Of a stretch of DNA of 64,000 nucleotides, positions 11,140 to 22,678 are shown piece after piece; position 1 is the first letter of the stretch, and each line of letters opens with the position of its first letter. The translations under genes were made by a program, and so were the position numbers. The notes under the pieces were generated by a model. The model ran no database searches, was not told where the DNA came from, and saw only the letters and a list, made by a program, of their open reading frames with translations. The DNA is from Siphonodentalium dalli (lineage: Eukaryota > Mollusca > Scaphopoda > Gadilida > Siphonodentaliidae), in NCBI GenBank assembly GCA_032622095.1, contig CP136062.1:6946001-7010000 (forward strand), given 5' to 3'.

Positions 11140-12165
11140 GGGGGTGGTTTTGGGGGGGGGTGCTGATCCTGACTCCCCCCATTATATAGCATTGTTAAAA
11201 CCGTACAGTCGAGATGCATTATAGTTCAACATTTGTCATTACCGCTTTATTAATTTATATCATTTCACAGTATGAACCCCTACTTTTTCTATATAGCCCA
11301 CCCCTCCCCAATTTATAAATTTTTTCATCGGTATAGTCGTGTTAGCTGTTACTGTTACGTACATATTTTATCATATGATACTAATTTGTATTGTACTTCT
11401 ATAGAAGTCCATAAATTATTATTCTGGCACTATCTATAGAGATAGAGATAATTCAGATCCTGCCCCCCCCTATTTTGTAGCATTTTTGCAACAGTACAGT
11501 CAAGATGCATTATAGTTCAACATTTGTCATTACCACTTTACTAATTTATATCGGTTCACAGTATGAACCCCTATTTCGCCATATAGCCCACCCCTGCCCC
11601 CCCCCCCCCACAATTTATGAATTATTTCATCGGTATAGTCGTGTTATCTGTTACGTACATATTTTATCATGTGATAATAATTTGTATATATTACTATATA
11701 CATGTATGTACATCAATTGCTATTCCTTTCTATAGAGATGGAGATAATTCAGATTCCGACCCCCCCCCTATCGTATAGCCTTTGCGCGACAGCTCAGTCG
11801 CGATGCAATATGTGTCAACATTGGTCGTTATCGCTCTAATAATTTATATCAGTTCATCTGAATTAACCCCTATTTCTCCATATATCCATCCCCACCACTG
11901 CATAATTCATTTATATGTAACATCGGTATAGTCTCCTTACGTAGATATTGTATTGTATTGTATTTATTTTTTGTATTGTACTTCTATAGAAGTCCATAAA
12001 TTATTAGAGATAGAGATAATTCAGATCCTGACCCCCCCCCCTTTATAGCATTGTTGCAACAGTACAGTCGAGATGCATTTTGTTCAACATTTGTCATTAC
12101 ACTTTACTAATTTATATCAGTCGCGATGCATTATTTGTCAACATTGGTCGCTATCAAAATATTTG
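11140..12165. repeat. ~300-bp tandem repeat, about 3.3 copies
   Basis: Units begin with a poly-C stretch and 'tagcattgttgcaacagtacagtcgagatgca' near 11165, 11462, 11762 and 12032, spaced about 297, 300 and 270 bp. Each contains 'ttcaacatttgtcattac', 'cccctatttctccatatagcccacccc' and 'catcggtatagtc'. The last unit jumps at about 12118 from one copy's 'aatttatatcag' into another's 'tcgcgatgca', then runs at about 12165 straight into the 93-bp satellite. This is a chimeric junction between two tandem families. Confidence 0.85.
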
Positions 12166-12223
12166 CTAAATATATATGCCCAGTGACTGTTTTAGTCCAA
12201 TTAGAACAATGGGGACCCTTTAA

Positions 12224-12346
12224 TTCTCTACATTCTTTGACAATTTTATCATTTAATGCATTCTCTTATATATGCGAGGCGACCTCTGGTCGACTCGCAT
12301 ATATAAGAGAATGCATTGGCACAGGGCCGTTCTGTTGGGTAAAGGG
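12224..12346. mobile_element. TTAA-flanked hairpin insertion in satellite, copy 1
   Basis: A 123-bp insertion interrupts a monomer exactly at 'cccTTAAttt'. TTAA is present at 12220-12223 and 12347-12350, against a single TTAA in uninterrupted monomers. It contains perfect 23-base inverted arms (12256-12278 and 12294-12316, 'atgcattctcttatatatgc...') around a 15-base loop. No coding capacity. Confidence 0.85.
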
Positions 12347-12538
12347 TTAATTTGGCAGAAACATGGGATGTTAATATGACAATATTTGCCGAATTTATAT
12401 GCCCAGTGACTGTTTTAGTCCAATTAGATCAATGCGGACACCTTAATTTGCAGAAAGATGGGATGTTATGACAATATTTGAAGAACTTATATGCCCAGTG
12501 ACTGTTTTAGTCCAATTAGAACAATGGGGACCCTTTAA

Positions 12539-12652
12539 TTCTCTACATTCTTTGACAATTTTATCATTTAATGCATTCTCTTATATATGCGAGTCGACCA
12601 GAGCATATATAAGAGAATGCATTGGCACAGGGCCGTTCTGTTGGGTAAAGGG
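12539..12652. mobile_element. TTAA-flanked hairpin insertion in satellite, copy 2
   Basis: A 114-bp copy of the preceding insertion in the identical monomer position, flanked by TTAA at 12535-12538 and 12653-12656, 315 bp downstream of copy 1. The hairpin loop is shorter (loop sequence around 'tcgaccaga'). Identical flanking monomer variants show that both copies arose by duplication of an interrupted block, not by two insertions. Confidence 0.85.
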
Positions 12653-15600
12653 TTAATTTGGCAGAAACATGGGATGTTAATATGACAATATTTGCCGAAT
12701 TTATATGCCCAGTGACTGTTTTAGTCCAATTAGATCAATGCGGACACCTTAATTTGGCAGAAAGATGGGATGTTATGACAATATTTGAAGAACTTATATG
12801 CCCAGTGACTGTTTTAATCCAATTAGAACAACGGGGACCCCTTAATTTAGCAGAAACATGGGATATTATGACAATATTTTCAAAAACAGTGACTGTTTTA
12901 ATCCAATTAGATCAATGGGGACCCCTTAATTTGGCAGAAACATGGGGTGTTATCAGTGTTATGACAATATTTGCAGAATTGATATGCACAGTGACTGTTT
13001 TAGTCCAATTAGAACAATGGTTACCCCTTAATTTGGCAGCAACATGGGATGTTATGACAATATTTGCAGAATTGATATGCCCAGTGACTGTTTTAGTCCA
13101 ATTAGAACAATGGGGACCCCTTAATTTGGCAGAAACATGGAATGATATGACAATATCTGCAGAATTTATATGCCCAGTGACTGTTTTAGTCTAATTAGAA
13201 CAATGAGGACACCTTAATTTGGCAGAAACATTGGATGTTATGACAATATTTGCAGAATTTATATGCCCAGTGACTGTTTTAGTCCAATTAGAACAATGGA
13301 GAGCCCTTAATTTGGCAGAAACATGTGATGTTATGACGATATTTGCAGAATGTACATGTATATGCCCAGTGACTGTTTTAGTCCAATTAGATCAATGGGG
13401 ACACCTTAATTTGGCAGAAAGATGAGATGTTATGACAATATTTGAAGAATTTATATGCCCATTGACTGTTTTAATCCAATTAGAACAATGGGGACCCCTT
13501 AACTTAGCAGAAACATGGGATATTATGACAATATTTGCAAAAATTTATATGCCCAGTGACTGTTTTAATCCAATTAGAGCAATGGAGACCCCTTAATTTG
13601 GCAGAAACATTTGATGTTATGACAATATTTGCAGAATTGATATGCCCAGTGACTGTTTTATTGCAATTAGATCAATGGGGACCCCTTAATTTGGCAGAAA
13701 CATGGGGTGTTATGACAATATTTGCAGAATTGATATGCACGGTGGCTGTCTTAATCCCATTAGAAGAATGGGGACCCCTTAATTTGGCAGAAACATGGGA
13801 TGTTATGACAATATTTGCAGAATTTATAAGCCCAGTGACTGTTTTAGTCCAATTAGAACAATGGGGACCCCTTAATTTGGCAGAAACATGGGATGTTATG
13901 ACAATATTTGCAGAACATATGTGCCCAGTGACTGTTTTAGTCTAATTATAACAATGAGGACACCTTAATTTAGCAGAAACATGTGATGTTATGATAATAT
14001 TTGCAGAAATAATATGCCCAGTGACAGTTTTAGTCCAATTAGAACAATGGGGACCCCTTAATTTGGCAGAAACATGGGATGTAATCTGATGTTATGACAA
14101 TATTTGCAGAATTTATATGCCCAGTGACTGTTTTAGTCCAATTAGAACAATGGGGACCCCTTAATTTGGCAGAAACATGGGATGTTCTGACAATATTTGC
14201 AGAATGTATATGCCCAGTGACTGTTTTAGTCTAATTAGTACAACGAGGACACCTTAATTTGGCAGAAACATGGGATGTTATGACAATATTTGCAGAATGT
14301 ATATGCCCAACGACTGTTTTAGTGCAATTAGAACAATGGAGACCCCTTAATTTTGCAGAAATATGGGATGTTATGACAATATTTGCAGAATTTATATGCC
14401 CAGTGACTGTTTTAGTCTAATTAGAACAATGAGGACACCTTAATTTGGCAGAAACATGGGATGTTATGACAACATTTGCAGAATTTATACATGTATGTCC
14501 AGTGACTGTTTTAATCCAATTAGAACAATGGAGACCCCTTACTTTAGCAGAAACATGTGATGTTATGACAATATTTGCAGAATGTATATGCCCAGTGACT
14601 GTTTAGTTCAATTAGAACAATGGAGACCTCTTAATTTGGCAGAAACATGTGATGTTATGACAATATTTGCAGAAATGATATGCCCAGTGACTGTTTTATT
14701 CCAATTAGATCAATGGGGACCCCTTTATTTGGCAGAAACATGGGGTTTTATGACAATATTTGCAGAATTGATATGCACAGTGACTGTCTTAATCCCATTA
14801 GAAGAATGAGGACCCCTTAATTTGGCAGAAACATGGGATGTTATGACAATATTTGCAGAATTATATGCCCAGTGACTGTTTTAGACCAATTAGAACAATG
14901 GAGAGCCCTTAATTTGGCGGAAACATGGGATATTATGACAATATTTTCCAAAAATTTATATGCCCAGTGACTGTTTTAATCCAATTAGAGCAATGGAGAC
15001 CTCTTAATTTGGCAGAAACGTGTGATGTTATGACAATATTTGCAGAATTGATATGCCCAGTGACTGTTTTATTCCAATTAGATCAATGGGGACCCCTTAA
15101 TTTGGCAGAAACATTGGTGTTATGACAATATTTGCAGAATTGATATGCACAGTGACTGTCTTAATCCCATTAGAAGTATGGGGACCCCTTAATTTGGCAG
15201 AAACATGGGATGTTATGACAATATTTGCAGAATTTATATGCCCAGTGACAGTTTTAGTCCAATTAGAACAATGGGGACCCCTTAATTTGGCAGAAACATG
15301 GGATGTTATGACAATATTTGCAGAACTTATATGCCCAGTGACTGTTTTAGTCCAATTAGAACAATGGAGAGCCCTTAATTTGGCAGAAACATGTGATGTT
15401 ATGACGATATTTGCAGAATGTACATGTATATGCCCAGTGACTGTTTTAGTCCAATTAGATCAACGGGGACACCTTAATTTGGCAGAAAGATGAGATGTTA
15501 TGACAATATTTGAAGAATTTATATGCCCATTGACTGTTTTAATCCAATTAGAACAATGGGGACCCCTTAACTTAGCAGAAACATGGGATATTATGACAAT

Positions 15601-18479
15601 ATTTGCAAAAAATTATATGCCCAGTGACTGTTTTAATCCAATTAGAGCAATGGAGACCCCTTAATATGGCAGAAACATGTGATGTTATGACAATATTTGC
15701 AGAATTGATATGCCCAGTGACTGTTTTATTGCAATTAGATCAATGGGGACCCCTTAATTTGGCAGAAACATGGGGTGTTATGACAATATTTGCAGAATTG
15801 ATATGCACGGTGGCTGTCTTAATCCCATTAGAAGAATGGGACCCCTTAATTTGGCAGAAACATGGGATGTTATGACAATATTTGCAGAACATATATGCCC
15901 AGTGACTGTTTTAGTCTAATTAGAACAATGAGGACACCTTAATTTAGCAGAAACATGTGATGTTATGATAATATTTGCAGAAATAATATGCCCAGTGACT
16001 GTTTTAGTCCAATTAGAACAATGGGGACCCCTTAATTTGGCAGAAACATGGGATGTAATCTGATGTTATGACAATATTTGCAGAATTTATATGCCCAGTG
16101 ACTGTTTTAGTCCAATTAGAACAATGGGGACCCCTTAATTTGGCAGAAACATGGGATGTTATGACAATATTTGCAGAATTTATATGCCCAGCGACTGTTT
16201 TAGTGCAATTAGAACAATGGAGACCCCTTAATTTTGCAGAAATATGGGATGTTATGACAATATTGCAGAAACATGGGATGTTATGACAACATTTGCAGAA
16301 TTTATACATGTATGTCCAGTGACTGTTTTAATCCAATTAGAACAATGGGGACCCCTTACTTTAGCAGAAACATGTGATGTTATGACAATATTTGCAGAAT
16401 GTATATGCCCAGTGACTGTTTAGTTCAATTAGAACAATGGAGACCTCTTAATTTGGCAAAAACATGTAATGTTATGACAATATTTGCAGAATTGATATGC
16501 CCAGTGACTGTTTTATTCCAATTAGATCAATGGGGACCCCTTAATTTGGCAGAAACATGGGGTGTTATGACAATATTTGCAGAATTGATATGCACGGTGG
16601 CTGTCTTAATCCCATTAGAAGAATGGGGACCCCTTAATTTGGCAGAAACATGGGATGTTATGACAATATTTGCAGAATGTATATGCCCAGTGACTGTTTT
16701 ATTCCAATTAGATCAATGGGGACCCCTTAATTTGGCAGAAACATGGGGTGTTATGACAATATTTGCAGAATTGATATGCACGGTGGCTGTCTTAATCCCA
16801 TTAGAAGAATGGGGACCCCTTAATTTGGCAGAAACATGGGATGTTATGACAATATTTGCAGAATGTATATGCCCAGTGACTGTTTTAGTCCAATTAGAAC
16901 AATGGGGACCCCTTAATTTGGCAGAAACATGGGATGTTATGACAATATTTGCAGAAATAATATGCCCAGTGACTGTTTTAGTCCAATTAGAACCGTGGCG
17001 ACCCCTTAATTTGGCAGAAACATGGGATGTAATCTGATGTTATGACAATATTTGCAGAATTTATATGCCCAGTGACTGTTTTAGTCCAATTAGAACAATG
17101 GGGACCCCTTAATTTAGCAGAAACATGGGATGTTATGACAATATTTGCAGAATTTATATGCCCAGCGACTGTTTTAGTGCAATTAGAACAATGGAGACCC
17201 CTTAATTTTGCAGAAATATGGGATGTTATGACAATATTTGCAGAATTTATATGCCCAGTGACTGTTTTAGTCTAATTAGAACAATGAGGACACCTTAATT
17301 TGGCAGAAACATGGGATGTTATGACAACATTTGCAGAATTTATACATGTATGTCCAGTGACTGTTTTAATCCAATTAGAACAATGGGGACCCCTTACTTT
17401 AGCAGAAACATGTGATGTTATGACAATATTTGCAGAATGTATATGCCCAGTGACTGTTTAGTTCAATTAGAACAATGGAGACCTCTTAATTTGGCAGAAA
17501 CATGTGATGTTATGACAATATTTGCAGAAATGATATGCCCAGTGACTGTTTTATTCCAATTAGATCAATGGGGACCCCTTAATTTGGCAGAAACATGGGG
17601 TGTTATGACAATATTTGCAGAATTGATATGCACAGTGACTGTCTTAATCCCATTAGAAGAATGGGGACCCCTTAATTTGGCAGAAACATGGGATGTTATG
17701 ACAATATTTGCAGAATTATATGCCCAGTGACTGTTTTAGACCAATTAGAACAATGGAGAGCCCTTAATTTGGCAGAAACATGGGATATTATGACAATATT
17801 TTCAAACATTTATATGCCCTGTGACTGTTTTAATCCAATTAGAGCAATGGAGACCCCTTAATTTGGCAGAACCGTGTGATGTTATGACAATATTTGCAGA
17901 ATTGATATGCCCAGTGACTGTTTTATTCCAATTATATCAATGGGGACCCCTTAATTTGGCAGAAACATTGGGTGTTATGACAATATTTGCAGAATTGATA
18001 TGCACAGTGACTGTCTTAATCCCATTAGAAGTATGGGGACCCCTTAATTTGGCAGAAGCATGGGATGTTATGACAATATTTGCAGAATTTATATGCCCAG
18101 TGACTGTTTTAGTCCAATTAGAACAATGGGGACCCCTTAATTTGGCAGAAACATGGGATGTTATGACAATATTTGCAGAACTTATATGCCCAGTGACTGT
18201 TTTAGTCTAATTAGAACATTGAGGACACCTTAATTTGGCAGAAACATGGGATCTTATGACAATATTTGCAGAATATATATGCCCCTTGACTGTTTTAATC
18301 CAATTAGAACAATGGGGACCCCTTAATTTAGCAGAAACATGGGATATTATGACAATATTTGCAAAAAATTATATGCCCAGTGACTGTTTTAATCCAGTTA
18401 AGCATCCCATTGTGTATCGATTGCATCACCTGACATATGTACATGTATAGCACTTAATTTGGGGGACATGTCTCTTTTC

Positions 18480-18625
18480 CGAAGGTTCGCTATTCCAAAG
18501 GTTCATTATTCAGAAGGTTATTTTTGCAATTCCGAAGGTTCACTATATTCCGAAGGTTCGCTATTCCGAAGGTTCGCTATTCCGACGGTACGCTATTCCA
18601 ATGGTTCTCTATTCCGTAGGTACGC
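18480..18625 (+). repeat. 16-bp tandem repeat (ccgaaggttcgctatt)
   Basis: About eight diverged copies of 'ccgaaggttcgctatt' in direct order, the central ones nearly perfect. The same word occurs in inverted flanks near 31225-31320 and 31685-31780. The 72-codon ORF over it is a repeat artefact. Confidence 0.85.
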
Positions 18626-18629
18626 TGTT

Positions 18630-19944
18630 CTGATAATGATGGAAAAGCCGTACAAAACAATGGAACCCTCAATTTAATGTCCTCATAGTATTAAACATCC
18701 ATACCAAATTTCATTGGTATACCTCATACTAAAAGGCTAAGCCTAATTTCCCATAGCTTTGTGTGACCCACATTATGTGAGTAGAGGGGGATGCCCAAAA
18801 GCAGAAGAGTCCACAAATAGAGGTACATGTACCATGTCTTACCCACCGGATGGGGATCCAAGCACAGAGTATCTGAATGTTTACTGTTGCAATATCTGTA
18901 AACATACATGTACTAGTACAAGTAGTCCAGTACACACAAGTCAACCTGACATACAATGTATCTGTAGGTGAGTGAGAATCTATAGCCATGTACAATCGGG
19001 AGTACTACTACATGTTGTGTGCCAGTGTGAATATATTTATATACATGTACCCGTAATGGTGTGAAATTCCATCCCCCCCCCCCCCCCACCCAGCCCCACC
19101 AAGAAAAATATTTCAAAGTAATATACCGGTACATATGTATCTAGATTCCAAACTCTTCATGTCTATTGTACTTGGTATACCTTATACATGTAACTTATAT
19201 ACTTATCTGCTAAAAGATCTGCCAGTTATTCTTTCTTCAGAGACAACAGTGCACTGGATTCGTATATACTGGTAATAATATCTTAAATACCAAAGAGAAG
19301 GTGCTGTTGTGTACGCATGCTACTGGCACATGTACATGAGGAAGTTTATGATTATTCCATCTAAATATTCATTTACTGGTATATCAAGACGATTCAAGAG
19401 CCCTGAGAGATAAGAGACATTAAAGCATGACAGGCACATATCAAATTATGGATGTGTCATTCTGATGAATACTAGTACATGTAATGTACATGTATATACC
19501 GGTATACATGAACATGTTTGTTAAACCTTAAGGTACATGTACATTATTTTAATCAGATGATACATGTATACAGGTACATGTACTTTAAATCTGTTGTCGT
19601 GACATACTGGTGTGAACACATGTACATGTATGATACTGCTATCAGTATATGAAAGAGAAGTCGTTTGTCACATGGACATAGAGAAAGATGGAGAAGATGT
19701 CTATAAACTGGTCCCTGCATTAAAGATACATGTACTTTAGCGTTGGCATTGTGCACATGTACCGTACTGTACATGTACCTTTATTGCTGTTGAAAGGTCA
19801 CAACAGTTAAAATCACCATAAACAGAAAAAATATTATGTTTAGACATACAATACATGTGCAGTACATGTGTACCGGTATGTAAAGTGTATGCGATAAAGT
19901 ACAATCAACACAGGAGAAGGCAGGGAAACCCAACTGAATGAACT
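18630..19944. other. Unassigned sequence rich in ACATGT words
   Basis: No gene seen. It holds a poly-C run at about 19070-19087 and many copies of 'tacatgtac', often with 'accggta'. Short ORFs on both strands overlap and carry Tyr/Met/Cys runs produced by these words. Confidence 0.45.
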
Positions 19945-19945
19945 A

Positions 19946-20320
19946 CCCGGCTGGACAAAACAAGTGTCCATTGGCACCGCGGTGTATTTGCCGTTCGACT
20001 GTGGTGTCAGAGTTTGTAACTGCAGTTGAGCACCGCGGCCAAACGACAAGTACACTGCGGCCAAACGGCAAGTTCACTGCGGCCGAAAGGCAACTACCCT
20101 CACGGTCGAATGGCATGTACACCGTGGTTAGATTTCTGGTTTGTATTGTCTTTTTTCGGTTTGATGAAAGTACACCGTGGCAAATACACCATGCCGAATG
20201 GCAATTACACCGCGACCCAACTGTAGTTAGCCGGTGGAGCCGCGGTGTAGTTGCATTTCAGCCGCGGTGGTAATGCTAACGGCACCGCAGTTAAGTGGAC
20301 ACTTGTTTTGTCCAGAAGGG
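19946..20320. mobile_element. TA-flanked GC-rich MITE, copy B
   Basis: A 375-bp element starting 'cccggctggacaaaacaagtgtcca' and ending 'tggacacttgttttgtccagaaggg', with TA on each side (19944-19945 and 20321-20322). The interior has the ~22-bp CCGCGG repeats and 'gccggtggagccgcggtgtagttgcatttc' near the right end. It is the least damaged uninterrupted copy here and is the reference for the empty site used in the nested insertion at 24.6 kb. Confidence 0.9.
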
Positions 20321-20322
20321 TA

Positions 20323-20787
20323 TGGTTAAAACTTCAACCAAGCTGTTTACAACTTACCAATGTGCTATGACATCTCCCCCATGTACCGGTACATGTTAAG
20401 TTACCATACCTTACCGGTATATCTTCCCATTTTCACCAATGACAGTTTTTCGTAGTCACATGGTCACATACAATGAGTGCAATTGGCCATTCAATATTGA
20501 GGTAAACAAAATTCAGGTGCAGGAGAGGGGAGGGGTGGATAGACCGGGTAATTTTCAACAACAAAATTCTGAATTATAATGACTCTGGCAAAGAAAAAAC
20601 ATCCTTCATTGTCACCAATGATATTTTTTCTGAGTCACATAGTAATATTGAAAGATAACATGATACCACTGGTAACTGGCCACCTTACAGTAAGAACAGC
20701 CAGTCAATGACTGTGCGGTCGCTCACCAGACTGCAAAGACTGATAATACTGGGACTCTGGAGACCATAACTGTAGTTTTATTTAACT
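20323..20787. other. Unassigned spacer between MITE copies
   Basis: Contains two similar segments ('caccaatgacagttttt...gtcacatggtcacata' near 20434 and 'caccaatgatattttttctgagtcacatagta' near 20610), perhaps an old ~180-bp tandem duplication. No gene. Confidence 0.4.
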
Positions 20788-20886
20788 GTTAGCCGGTGGA
20801 GCCGTGGTGTAGTTGCATTTCGGCCGCTGTGGCAATGCTAACTGCACCGCAGTTAAGTGGACACTTGTTTTGTCCAGCAGGGTACT
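20788..20886. mobile_element. GC-rich MITE, solo right end
   Basis: Starts 'gttagccggtggagccgtggtg' and ends 'gtggacacttgttttgtccagcaggg' before TA. It is the same right-terminal ~100 bp as in copies A and B, without a left end. It preserves the uninterrupted sequence 'ggcaatgctaactgcaccgcag' into which the 3.3 kb element inserted in copy D. Confidence 0.85.
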
Positions 20887-21623
20887 TTTTTTCTCCCCAC
20901 ATGTTCGTAAACCAGACTTGAAAATTGGTGTCGCCTTATTAACTAAAATAAACTGGTGTGAACGGTTGAAATATAATTTTTGTAAAGAGACTGTTCATTT
21001 GATGCAATAGAGTTAATTCTATGAGTACATGTACCACAGTGAACAAGCCAGGGATTTTTTGGAGACACCTGTTTTTGGGCAATGATATTCCGAAGGCATA
21101 TCCTGAATGACTGAGTGGAGGAAGGTTTGGGAGTGGGTAACCCGGGGTTACTAACCCCCTGCTGATGGTGGAGGCATGTTCTTCCTCCTGGAATTGTTTT
21201 TGAAAATCCATTGCATTGAGAGCTAATCTAGGGTTATTTGCGTCAGTATTTTGAATTTTACTGAGAGGTCAATTTGATAAAGTTTCTCAACCATAACTTT
21301 GGAAATGTTTAGATATGTATGGATTGGAAATGCTTATAAGTTATTGTCAGATATCCTTTGGTTTGAACCATGGATTATGCTTTAATATCCTGGCTGCTTG
21401 AAATGAGACTTACCATTATCACTTTTAATTCATATAATAGGATATTTTCTAAAATCCAAGTGAGAGACACATGCTAGTATATAATATACTAGTACAGAAA
21501 CATTGTCTATTAAGTTAGTAATTATTATTAGTACTAATCTCTATGTTAATGTTTCATTTGGTTTCATGAGATCACACCTGATAACAAGGTTTATTTGATA
21601 CAATTGTATTTGTTCCTGTACTA
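20887..21623. other. Unassigned sequence
   Basis: ORFs at 20813-21010 (plus) and 20939-21211 (minus) overlap and have no recognisable domain. No repeat family identified. Confidence 0.4.
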
Positions 21624-21803
21624 TTTTTGATTGAAATACGAAGACTGAATGATAACAAACCTGAACTCAAACTACATGTATTTCAAGTTTTAACAGATGA
21701 AAGCTAGATAAAGCCCAACATACTTTTACAGTATGATTCCAACTGTTAAACTTAAATATTTGTGTAAACTTAAATACCGGTACCTTATGTCAATATATAT
21801 AGA
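21624..21803 (+). repeat. 180-bp tandem duplication, copy 1 (empty site)
   Basis: 'tttttgattgaaatacgaagactgaatg' through 'gtaaacttaaataccggtaccttatgtcaatatatatagat'. It is followed directly by a second, nearly identical copy starting at 21804. This copy retains the uninterrupted 'aaacTTAAatacc' into which a MITE has inserted in copy 2. Confidence 0.95.
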
Positions 21804-22480
21804 TTTTTGATTGAAATACTGAAGACTGAATGATAACAAACCTGAACTCAAACTGCATGTATTTCAAGTTTTAACAGATGAAAGCTAGATAAAGCCAAAC
21901 ATACTTTTACAGTATGATTCCAACTGTTAAACTTAAATATTTTTGTAAACTTAAAGGCACAGTTGGCCTTAATTGTCAAAAATATTAATATTTGTTCCAA
22001 ACACCGTAAACATTAAAACATTAAAACGCATATAGTTTCGTCCATATATACCATGACCATCGCGTAAACAGCATGTTATCATAAAGACCTACTATATTTT
22101 ACGTAAGCAAGAGCCTGATTGTGTTACAGAAAACAGCACAATGCTACTGGCTAATCACACACAAATGGCATAAACGCTCTTTATTAGCTCCCTATCAGGA
22201 ATTCACCAACAAGAACGCTCAGTATATTTACAATCATAATATAAACAAACGCCAGAAAAGTAACTTTTTATGCTTTTGTTTACATAACAATGGTCAAACA
22301 TATGACAATAACATACTGTTTATAAATGCGATATTTCTTATTTGTATACGGACAAAGTCTGTCTACATTTTGATGTTCTTTCTGTTTGTGGCGGTTTTTG
22401 ACGGGTGGAAATATTTTGACAGGATACCCACCGCCAAGGCCAACCGTACCTTTAAATACCGTATGTCAATATATATAGAT
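21804..22480 (+). repeat. 180-bp tandem duplication, copy 2 (interrupted)
   Basis: Identical to copy 1 apart from a few substitutions as far as 21954 (TTAA). It is then interrupted by the 497-bp element at 21955-22451 and resumes at TTAA 22452-22455 with 'ataccgtatgtcaatatatatagat'. The duplication predates the insertion, or gene conversion spared the element. Confidence 0.93.
21955..22451 (+). mobile_element. TTAA-flanked MITE (AGGCACAGTTGGCC family), copy 1
   Basis: A 497-bp element, 'aggcacagttggcctta' to 'aaggccaaccgtacct', with TTAA duplicated on both sides. The empty site lies 180 bp upstream. The terminal inverted repeats are about 17 bp. A 127-codon ORF crosses the element (22121-22504) but its product has no domain and runs out into flanking DNA. 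A second copy at 36832-37324 is inverted. Target preference fits piggyBac-type transposase in trans (inference). Confidence 0.95.
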
Positions 22481-22678
22481 AATTTCCATCTTGTTATGAT
22501 ATGAATCGGGACCAAATAGAAAAAAAAAGGACAAAAAAACAACAAGAAAACCTCTGGATATGACCCTGATGTACCATGTGGCTATACTGGTAGTCACAAT
22601 GAGTTACGCTATCCCCAAAGTTTCACTATCCCCAAAGTTTCACAAAAACAGGGAAATAGTGGATTTATTACTGTCAAC

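Larger units (their letters stand above)
12166..18400 (+). repeat. 93-bp satellite array (about 65 monomers)
   Basis: The monomer runs 'ttatgacaatatttgcagaatttatatgcccagtgactg' then 'ttttagtccaattagaacaatgg' then 'ggaccccttaatttggcagaaacatgggatg', 93 bp in total. Because 93 is 31 codons, one plus-strand frame stays open across monomers (MTIFAEFICPVTVLVQLEQW then GPLNLAETWDV). The longest open stretch is 212 codons (16399-17037), and a minus-strand frame is also open for 98 codons at 16013-16309. Recurrent variants carry stops (gtctaattag), one-base deletions (gactgtttagttc) or insertions (gtaatctgatg). Larger blocks are repeated. I read it as satellite DNA rather than a gene, with the coding alternative left open. 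Confidence 0.93.

Noticed and set aside
12658-17275. Multiple 60-212 codon ORFs sharing MTIFAEFICPVTVLVQLEQW as a repeat-protein gene
   Set aside because: They are one satellite monomer read repeatedly. Stops and indels recur in amplified variants, splice signals are lacking, and another frame on the opposite strand is also open.
22121-22504. 127-codon ORF across the TTAA MITE
   Set aside because: It extends beyond the element end into flanking DNA and the second MITE copy does not keep the frame open.
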